This document shows positions 1 through 4,528 of a DNA stretch of 9,047 nucleotides, in pieces. Position 1 is the first letter of the stretch, and each line of letters begins with the position of its first letter. The stretch is from positions 1 to 9,047 of the forward strand of contig CAMHMM010000061.1 of assembly GCA_946186215.1 (NCBI GenBank), given 5' to 3'. Under the pieces are notes generated by a model that searched no databases, was not told the DNA's origin, and saw only the letters and a program-made list of their open reading frames with translations. The DNA is from an uncultured Ruminococcus sp. GTDB lineage: Bacteria; Bacillota; Clostridia; Oscillospirales; Ruminococcaceae. Position numbers and translations under genes: made by a program.

Positions 1-73
1 ATAAGGCAGACAGACCTTTCGTCATATGCGATCTTTCGTTTGTATCAGCGAAGTGAATTATTCAGTGTTTTCA

Positions 74-112
74 AAAGACGCTCTTTGATGCATGGCACCA
101 AAGAGCGTCTTT
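74..112 (-). terminator. Intrinsic terminator of the papain-fold hydrolase gene
   Basis: A perfect 14-bp inverted repeat (74-87 with 99-112) encloses an 11-nt loop. On the minus strand the stem starts inside the TGA stop codon of the hydrolase gene and is followed by a short T-run (TCTTTTG). The long stem and its position argue for a terminator, but the T-run is short. The stem ends in AAAG/CTTT on both sides, so some activity in the other direction is possible. Confidence 0.8.
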
Positions 113-705
113 CAGTTTGCATAATCCTGCAGCATACCGCTGTAAACAAAGCGGGCACAGGGTATCGTCATAAAGTGTATCGGCTGGGTTATATCCTCAA
201 AAGCATCCTCTGAAACGATGCCGTTGTTGACAAGCATTGCGCGGACAAATTCCGAGCAGTAATAATGCCTGTCCTGACGATGGTTTATCTTCAGCGCTGC
301 AAGGAACAGTCCGAGATAATTGTAGTGATACATCTCACGATGAGAGGACATATCTGATATCGTGGCAGACAGCTTTTCATAATTCTGCGCGGGTATGGTC
401 AGCTCGAATATCATCACCCTTGTCTTGAAGAAGCGCCTGAAGGTGCCATAATGAGGGGATTCATGAACAAAGCCGCCAATAAACGGGTTTTTGGGAAATA
501 TCCTGCCGAAGGAATACATCCTGTCAAGTCCCTTGTCAAGGCTGATGGATGAATGATTGAAATACGCTCCCGTTACCGCTTTGAGAATGCGTGAAAGTAA
601 TGTTCCCGTCTGTGAAAGAATGACATAGACCTTTTTGGTGTCGCTGTTAATATTGCTACGCAATGCAAGTGATGTCTGCTCAGCTGTGCTTAGCTCGAAG
701 GACAT
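112..705 (-). CDS. YiiX-like permuted papain-fold (NlpC/P60 superfamily) cysteine hydrolase
   Basis: This 197-residue protein resembles circularly permuted papain-fold enzymes of the YiiX/YebB type, in which the catalytic His precedes the catalytic Cys. The candidate residues are His51 in FNHSSISLD and Cys150 in YYCSEFV. A conserved-looking QPIHF segment at 174-178 may hold a further active-site or structural residue. Known relatives are thought to cleave amide or ester bonds in peptidoglycan peptides or lipid-linked substrates, but the substrate here cannot be read from sequence. There is no signal peptide or membrane segment, so a cytoplasmic location is inferred, which is unusual for a cell-wall hydrolase. 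The ATG at 705 is preceded by GGGAGG (713-718) with 7-nt spacing, so the start is well supported. The gene has its own promoter (777-805) and terminator (74-112) and is likely monocistronic. Family assignment is fairly sure; function is inferred. Confidence 0.8.
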   Translation of the reverse strand: MSFELSTAEQTSLALRSNINSDTKKVYVILSQTGTLLSRILKAVTGAYFNHSSISLDKGLDRMYSFGRIFPKNPFIGGFVHESPHYGTFRRFFKTRVMIFELTIPAQNYEKLSATISDMSSHREMYHYNYLGLFLAALKINHRQDRHYYCSEFVRAMLVNNGIVSEDAFEDITQPIHFMTIPCARFVYSGMLQDYAN

Positions 706-776
706 TTCTTTGCCTCCCTGTGAGATACTGTCTTAAAAAGGATGACCGTTCATACGGTGTTTCCGCAACCTTTTTA

Positions 777-805
777 ATTCTACACCTTTTTGCACGGTAA
801 ATCAA
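777..805 (-). promoter_or_regulatory. Sigma-A-type promoter for the papain-fold hydrolase gene
   Basis: Read on the minus strand, a -35 element TTGATT (800-805) and a -10 element TAGAAT (777-782) are separated by exactly 17 bp. Transcription would start near 770, giving a leader of about 65 nt before the ATG at 705. A 9-bp inverted repeat (733-741 with 769-777) overlaps the edge of the -10 box and the predicted start site, and encloses a 5-bp hairpin (745-749 with 754-758). This could affect initiation or leader folding. Confidence 0.65.
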
Positions 806-867
806 TACCATACTATGTACAAAAATGGGAATAACAAAAAATCGTCACAAGGCACAAATACAGCGCA

Positions 868-905
868 TAAAAACTGTGTATCATAACAAATGCAGAGATG
901 ATACA
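868..905 (-). terminator. Possible intrinsic terminator after the methyltransferase / unknown gene pair
   Basis: Just past the stop codon at 925, an 8-bp inverted repeat (877-884 with 898-905, 13-nt loop) is followed on the minus strand by CAG and then five T (869-873). The position suits a terminator for the upstream two-gene unit. The stem is AT-rich and the loop is large, so termination would be weak and the call is tentative. Confidence 0.4.
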
Positions 906-924
906 ACCGGCATGCCTGCCCCGC

Positions 925-1323
925 TCAGTACCTTACCACATACCGCACAGGCGTACCATAGCATTGTTCGGTCTCAATCACGGCAAACGAATCTGTCATG
1001 ATGACCGCCGCCATACCGTTGCCGAGTACTGCTTCAAGCGCTTCTCTCACAGTGCATCTGCGGCCGTCCAGCTTCGTGTCATACGCCATGACAGAGCACA
1101 GGCCGGCAAGCTCTTTTTCAGTGAGCATCTGCATCAGCTCACTTTCAGAAGCGGGCTTTGCCAGAACTATCCTTTCGGGCACCAGCATTTTCTCCGTATC
1201 ATGACAAAACCTGCTGATACCGTCCCTGCGTTTTTTCCCGTCCAGCTCATAGATCAGGCGTTCCCGTTTTTCTTTTATTATGCATTTGTTTACAAATATC
1301 TGCTCTAAGGTTTCCATATGCAT
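925..1323 (-). CDS. Uncharacterised 132-residue protein, coupled to the methyltransferase
   Basis: I do not recognise a named family. The protein is small and soluble, with no signal peptide or membrane segment. A basic helical N-terminal stretch (about 10-40) contains KEKRERLIYELDGKKRR followed by SRFCHD. The C-terminal half looks like an alpha/beta fold, with strand-like AAVIMTDSFAVIETE at 104-118. Cysteines are at 14, 40, 76, 90 and 121. The first in-frame ATG (1323) lies 7 bp after the methyltransferase stop codon and a second ATG follows two codons later. No good Shine-Dalgarno sequence is at the usual distance: the nearest, GGGAG, lies about 20 nt upstream inside the last methyltransferase codons. 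Translation by re-initiation after the upstream gene is therefore likely. Co-transcription suggests a shared process with the methyltransferase, which is inference only. It is clearly coding because it continues the operon on the same strand with a full-length open frame. Confidence 0.6.
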   Translation of the reverse strand: MHMETLEQIFVNKCIIKEKRERLIYELDGKKRRDGISRFCHDTEKMLVPERIVLAKPASESELMQMLTEKELAGLCSVMAYDTKLDGRRCTVREALEAVLGNGMAAVIMTDSFAVIETEQCYGTPVRYVVRY

Positions 1324-1330
1324 ATATCAT

Positions 1331-2092
1331 TCATTTTCTGAGCTCCCAGTAAAGATACAGCGGTATCTTTTGCAGCCACGCCATTGCCGTTGATATCTTA
1401 GCCTGCTCATTTGTCGCCCGCGGCTCGTTCATATCCGTTATGGTAAATCCCGTTCTGATAAACGCCTTTACATAATCCTCCAGCGTCCTGTGCCTCCATA
1501 TCACTGGGATAGTTCCGCCCCACAGCGGCGCTTCCCATTCCTTCGGCTCGAAATAATCCATCACGACTACCTGTCTGTCGATACCGCTGCCCTGCCTGCC
1601 GATCCCTCTTTCATGGTTTCCGTCAAAGCACGGGTGCAGTACACTTGCAAACAGTCTCCCGCCCGGCTTTAATACGCGGTACACCTCACGCAGTGTTCCC
1701 TCAAAATCCTCACAGTCCATGAGCATCATAGAGCACAGCACGATATCAAACTGCTCCGAGGCAATATCAAACAGATCGCAGCTGTTTCTGACAAAATGCG
1801 TGATATCCAGTCCGTCTTTTTCAGCAAGCGCCACTGCGTGTTCTATTGCTTTTTCCGAGCAATCCACTGATGTAAGCTCTGCGCCTCTTTTTGCAAGCTC
1901 TCTTGAATATCCGCCTTCGCCGCAGCCCAGATCGAGTATCCTTTTTCCGCTCACATCACCCATGAACGAGAGCATATTCGGCATTATAAAACAGTCTCTT
2001 GTTTTTTCCTTATGCACAAGCTCAAACCATTCGTCGCCCATTGCGCTCCATGCAATGGTAGAGCTGTCCTGTTTGATTTTTTCCAGATACAT
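1331..2092 (-). CDS. Class I SAM-dependent methyltransferase (Methyltransf_11/25-like)
   Basis: The protein transfers a methyl group from S-adenosylmethionine to an unknown acceptor. From the chosen start it has 253 residues. Motif I ILDLGCGEGG lies about 50 residues in, followed by the acidic ribose-binding loop in TSVDCS, motif IV FDIVLCSMM, and the post-motif REVYRVLKPGGRL. A C-terminal lid or substrate region follows, with WRHRTLEDYVKAF and GFTITDMNEPRA. These elements and their order are typical of small-molecule class I methyltransferases. The start is uncertain. An in-frame ATG at 2128 would add 12 residues, but it sits in a 12-bp palindrome and has no Shine-Dalgarno sequence. The ATG at 2092 is abutted directly by GGGGTG, which is purine-rich but too close to be ideal. 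I prefer 2092 because about 45 residues before motif I is usual. The gene begins an apparent two-gene unit with the small protein at 925-1323. No promoter could be called confidently in the gap upstream. Confidence 0.85.
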   Translation of the reverse strand: MYLEKIKQDSSTIAWSAMGDEWFELVHKEKTRDCFIMPNMLSFMGDVSGKRILDLGCGEGGYSRELAKRGAELTSVDCSEKAIEHAVALAEKDGLDITHFVRNSCDLFDIASEQFDIVLCSMMLMDCEDFEGTLREVYRVLKPGGRLFASVLHPCFDGNHERGIGRQGSGIDRQVVVMDYFEPKEWEAPLWGGTIPVIWRHRTLEDYVKAFIRTGFTITDMNEPRATNEQAKISTAMAWLQKIPLYLYWELRK

Positions 2093-2122
2093 CACCCCGC
2101 AGCAAAGATTATTCTGCAAACC

Positions 2123-2134
2123 GATCATATGATC
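2123..2134. repeat. 12-bp perfect palindrome upstream of the methyltransferase
   Basis: GATCATATGATC reads identically on both strands. It lies 31 bp upstream of the preferred methyltransferase start and contains the alternative upstream ATG. Its position would suit a dimeric repressor operator, but no regulator is encoded nearby and AT-rich palindromes can occur by chance. Confidence 0.3.
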
Positions 2135-2163
2135 TGTTTTAAAGTGCGTCTTTTACGATTTTC

Positions 2164-2201
2164 TAAAAAACAAGCCGTACCGATCTTTCATCGGTACGGC
2201 T
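2164..2201 (-). terminator. Intrinsic terminator of the DUF6465-type gene
   Basis: A perfect 12-bp GC-containing stem (2173-2184 with 2190-2201) with a 5-nt loop begins 9 bp after the stop codon. On the minus strand it is followed by TTGTTTTTTAG, a good U-tract. This is a textbook rho-independent terminator. It isolates the highly transcribed histone-like gene from the methyltransferase downstream. Confidence 0.92.
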
Positions 2202-2209
2202 CGTTATGA

Positions 2210-2761
2210 TCACAGTTCGATAAAATAGGACTGACCGTTTTCATCCTCGGCCTTGCCGTTTACAACATAATAAGCCTTAGCTTCCTTGGCATTAACATAG
2301 ACCTCGATAGAACGCACCTGCTTCTTTGAACCGTTGCGGTATGCAGCCTTGCACTTTTCTATGATATCCTCGCCTGTATAATTCTTATCGCCCTCAAACT
2401 GGAGCACGATAGGCAATGCACTCTTGGGAAGTGCGGGCTTCTCCTCAGCCTTTGCAGCAGGCTTCTTTTCAGCCTTGGCAGCGGGCTTTTTAGCAGCCTT
2501 TGCAGCAGTCTTCTTAGCTGCGGGCTTCTTTGCAGCAGCAGCCTTCTTGGTTGTCTTCTTGGGCTTTTCCTCAGCCTTTGTCTCTGCCTTGGCTTCTACT
2601 GTATCAGCAGCAGCCTCAACGGTCTTCTCAGCGGGGATCTGAGCGGGCTCCTTCTTCTTTGCAGCCTTCGCGGTCTTTGCAGAAGTCTTCTTCTTGGTTT
2701 CCTTTGTCTCAGCGCCGGCCTCAACAGCGGTCTCTGCTAATGTGTTGTTTTTCTTTGGCAT
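2210..2761 (-). CDS. Histone-H1-like Lys/Ala-rich protein with C-terminal DUF6465-type domain
   Basis: This 183-residue protein has two parts. Residues 1 to about 112 are a low-complexity, highly basic tail of Lys, Ala, Pro and Glu with repeated KKPAAK and AAKK units, resembling eukaryotic histone H1 tails and bacterial histone-like proteins. Residues about 115-183 form a small folded domain (starting LPIVLQFEG and containing IEVYVNAKEAKAYYVVNG) that I recognise as DUF6465, a family seen in Clostridia. The basic tail suggests nucleic-acid binding and possibly nucleoid organisation, but this is inference; the domain has no established function that I know of. The start is well supported: GGAGGTG (2767-2773) lies 5 nt before the ATG. 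Near-consensus promoter, strong ribosome binding site, clean terminator and preference for AAG over AAA lysine codons all point to high expression. It has its own transcription unit. Confidence 0.85.
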   Translation of the reverse strand: MPKKNNTLAETAVEAGAETKETKKKTSAKTAKAAKKKEPAQIPAEKTVEAAADTVEAKAETKAEEKPKKTTKKAAAAKKPAAKKTAAKAAKKPAAKAEKKPAAKAEEKPALPKSALPIVLQFEGDKNYTGEDIIEKCKAAYRNGSKKQVRSIEVYVNAKEAKAYYVVNGKAEDENGQSYFIEL

Positions 2762-2926
2762 GTTCGCACCTCCGTAGGTTATTAAAAAACTTTGCTTTCA
2801 TAAAGCATAAGGCAGGCTTTGATATCCGCAATGCGAAGCGGCCTGCCATCCGTCATGCAGAATATGATATCTGCCATGCGGATATGTCACCCGCCGTCTG
2901 TGCGACGGGGAGCAAATATTGATTAT
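2762..2926 (-). promoter_or_regulatory. Long structured 5' leader of the DUF6465-type gene (candidate cis-regulatory RNA)
   Basis: From the predicted transcription start near 2926 to the ATG at 2761 there are about 165 untranslated nt. Helix A pairs 2811-2817 with 2841-2847 (7 bp). Helix B pairs 2822-2830 with 2877-2885 (9 bp). The two cross (A, B, A', B'), so they form either a pseudoknot or alternative folds. A 5-bp hairpin (2857-2861 with 2870-2874) lies in the connecting loop, and a 5-bp hairpin (2894-2898 with 2904-2908) near the 5' end. A 15-bp imperfect direct repeat (2821-2835 and 2866-2880, 13 of 15 identical) is also present. The ribosome binding site (2767-2773) lies outside these helices. 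I do not recognise a known riboswitch class. Confidence 0.5.
2767..2773 (-). promoter_or_regulatory. Strong ribosome binding site of the DUF6465-type gene
   Basis: GGAGGTG on the minus strand lies 5 nt before the ATG at 2761. It is close to the full anti-Shine-Dalgarno complement, fixes the start codon and agrees with high expression. Confidence 0.85.
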
Positions 2927-2932
2927 ATAATT

Positions 2933-2961
2933 AGTATAACATCTGCGGTCACAGTTGTCAA
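2933..2961 (-). promoter_or_regulatory. Near-consensus sigma-A promoter of the DUF6465-type gene
   Basis: On the minus strand a perfect -35 TTGACA (2956-2961) is followed after exactly 17 bp by the -10 TATACT (2933-2938). A TGT directly before the -10 makes it an extended -10 promoter. Four A-tracts upstream (plus-strand T-runs starting at 2964, 2975, 2987 and 2997) are spaced 10-12 bp apart. They could act as an UP element or curve the DNA. Start of transcription is expected near 2926. Confidence 0.88.
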
Positions 2962-3094
2962 TATTTTGTTGAAATTTTTCGCAGGATTTTTCTGTATTTT
3001 TTCAAAAAATCTGTGCTTTAAATTTTTGGAATATCACAAATAATATTTTTTGAGATGATGATATCACCAACTGCTTTGTATCGTGACAGCACTC
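2962..3094. other. AT-rich spacer between the c-di-GMP genes and the DUF6465-type promoter
   Basis: This stretch carries the phased A-tracts of the downstream promoter (2964-3002) and a 15-bp AT palindrome centred on 3003. On the minus strand the motif GTGATAT occurs twice, in the plus-strand segments around 3030-3040 and 3058-3068. No good GC-rich stem with a T-run was found after the stop codon at 3095, so how the c-di-GMP transcripts end is unclear. No coding potential is seen. Confidence 0.5.
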
Positions 3095-4516
3095 TTACCT
3101 TTTTGTTCTTTCCATATCGGGGTGAAGACGGTAATATTCATCCTTGTCCTTGTACATTCTTTCGTCTGCAAGCTGCATCCCGTGACAGATATCATATTCA
3201 CCGGTGCAGAATTCCGAGCCCAGTGCAATGCGCACATCCGATGTATTATCCGCAAGGGCTCTGAGCTGTGCTATCTTTTCTTCAAGTTTTTCCGCTGTGA
3301 TGCCCGGGCCGAATATAACAAATTCATCGCCGCCCGCGCGGTATATTTCATCATCGCCGAATGCTATCCTGATAAGCGCCGCTGCTCTCTGGAGAAGCTT
3401 ATCTCCCGCATCGTGCCCCTGTGCGTCGTTGACAGCCTTCAGTCCATTGAGATCGGCAAATACTATGCCTATGGTTTCAGGAAGTACTGCCTTTCCGGAA
3501 ACAAAGCTGTCCACCCTGTCGTTCATTGCGTTTCTGTTGCTCACCTGTGTGAGCCCGTCGATAGTGCTCTTTATTTCAAGCCGTGACACAAGCTGATAGT
3601 TTGCTATCATAGCTGCAATCATGAATGATGTAAGCTCCAGTATCTCTTTTATCTTCATCATCGCGGAGGTATCATAATTTGCCGCCCAGATAAAGCCCAC
3701 CAGCATACGGTTGAATCTCACCGCATAGAGGATTATGTTATTTATTCCGTGACTGATGAGCGAGCTGTACCATACCGGATCGCGCTCTTTGACAACGCTC
3801 AGATCATTGAGGAGCATACAGTCACTCAGCGCCAGATCCTCCTCCCACTTTATTGCGATCTCGTGTGGCGTACAATCCATCTGTGCAGCAAACTCTTTCA
3901 GATATTCGTCCTGAACGCCGCGCTCGTTTATAAAGCTGCATTTCTGAGTGTTCTTATCCACCACATAAAGCGAGCATTTTTCCGCTCCGCAGACTGTTTT
4001 TATCTCACCCACAGCCGCAGCCATCGCCTGAAAGAAATCCTGACTTTCGTGAAGCTTCACGCTGATATTCATTACCGCGTTGGAGATCTCCGACGATCTC
4101 TGCAGCATGGAATCGGATTCCACCTCGGGAGAAAATGTTGCTGTGTACAGACAATACACAGTCGTTTTTCCGTTCTCATCCTTTTTGGGCGGTTCAGCGG
4201 ACACAGTGCCCGGTTCCGTTATCGGAAGATAAAAGCCCTTTATCCACACACCTCGTGCATTCACATAGGAATAAAGATGCTTCTGCTCCGTGCCGCATCT
4301 GTATACAAAGCTCTCGAAGTTTATATCCGTGAAATAATTCCTGTAGGGTATCCCAGGGTAAAACTTCGGTGCTTCGGGAGGAAGATTTGCCATAAAGCCA
4401 TTCTGCCTGTTGAATGCCATGAGCCTTATCTCGCTGTGGCTGCCGTCGGGCATTATATCAAAGGAATAAATACTTGCCCAGCCTTCAACATTATCTATCC
4501 ACGACTGAAAATCCAT
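3095..4516 (-). CDS. PAS-like/GAF/GGDEF diguanylate cyclase, soluble
   Basis: This 473-residue cytoplasmic protein is predicted to make cyclic di-GMP from two GTP. Residues 1 to about 130 are a PAS-like sensory domain (DGSHSEIRLMAFN at 24-36). Residues about 150-310 are GAF-like, with AEKCSLYVVD and LVGFIWAANYDT as recognisable strands. The GGDEF domain runs from about 315. It has DGLTQVSNR (320-328), metal/GTP-loop residues Asp355 and Asn363 with the following GHDAGD (367-372), and an intact GGDEF at 395-399. The RxxD inhibitory site normally placed five residues before GGDEF is absent (FGDD there). No membrane segment is present. The ribosome binding site GAGGAGGG overlaps the stop codon of the upstream GGDEF-EAL gene, so the two are translationally linked. 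The first 300 residues are clearly homologous to those of that upstream gene. The signal sensed is unknown. Confidence 0.9.
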   Translation of the reverse strand: MDFQSWIDNVEGWASIYSFDIMPDGSHSEIRLMAFNRQNGFMANLPPEAPKFYPGIPYRNYFTDINFESFVYRCGTEQKHLYSYVNARGVWIKGFYLPITEPGTVSAEPPKKDENGKTTVYCLYTATFSPEVESDSMLQRSSEISNAVMNISVKLHESQDFFQAMAAAVGEIKTVCGAEKCSLYVVDKNTQKCSFINERGVQDEYLKEFAAQMDCTPHEIAIKWEEDLALSDCMLLNDLSVVKERDPVWYSSLISHGINNIILYAVRFNRMLVGFIWAANYDTSAMMKIKEILELTSFMIAAMIANYQLVSRLEIKSTIDGLTQVSNRNAMNDRVDSFVSGKAVLPETIGIVFADLNGLKAVNDAQGHDAGDKLLQRAAALIRIAFGDDEIYRAGGDEFVIFGPGITAEKLEEKIAQLRALADNTSDVRIALGSEFCTGEYDICHGMQLADERMYKDKDEYYRLHPDMERTKR

Positions 4517-4520
4517 ATTG

Positions 4521-4528
4521 CCCTCCTC
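4521..4528 (-). promoter_or_regulatory. Ribosome binding site overlapping the upstream stop codon
   Basis: GAGGAGGG on the minus strand starts inside the TGA stop (4527-4529) of the GGDEF-EAL gene and lies 4 nt before the ATG at 4516. This supports the start and suggests that translation of the two paralogues is coupled. Confidence 0.75.

Noticed and set aside
898..1308. Plus-strand open frame opposite the 132-residue gene
   Set aside because: The minus-strand frame follows the methyltransferase closely in the same direction and fits the operon. The plus frame has no domain signature and no isolated promoter was found for it.
2430..2700. Short DNA repeats that might suggest a CRISPR or satellite array
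   Set aside because: The units are irregular and in frame with the KKPAAK-type codons; they encode the basic tail and have no regular repeat-spacer structure.
2424..2922. Plus-strand open frames rich in Ala/Phe/Ser or Gln/Ser
   Set aside because: They are the complement of the Lys/Ala repeat tail, leader and promoter of the DUF6465-type gene; the low complexity keeps several frames open.
2811..2926. Possible c-di-GMP riboswitch, given the nearby c-di-GMP genes
   Set aside because: A CGCACAG string is present, but the conserved core and paired elements of the GEMM-type c-di-GMP riboswitch are not, so I leave it as an unclassified structured leader.
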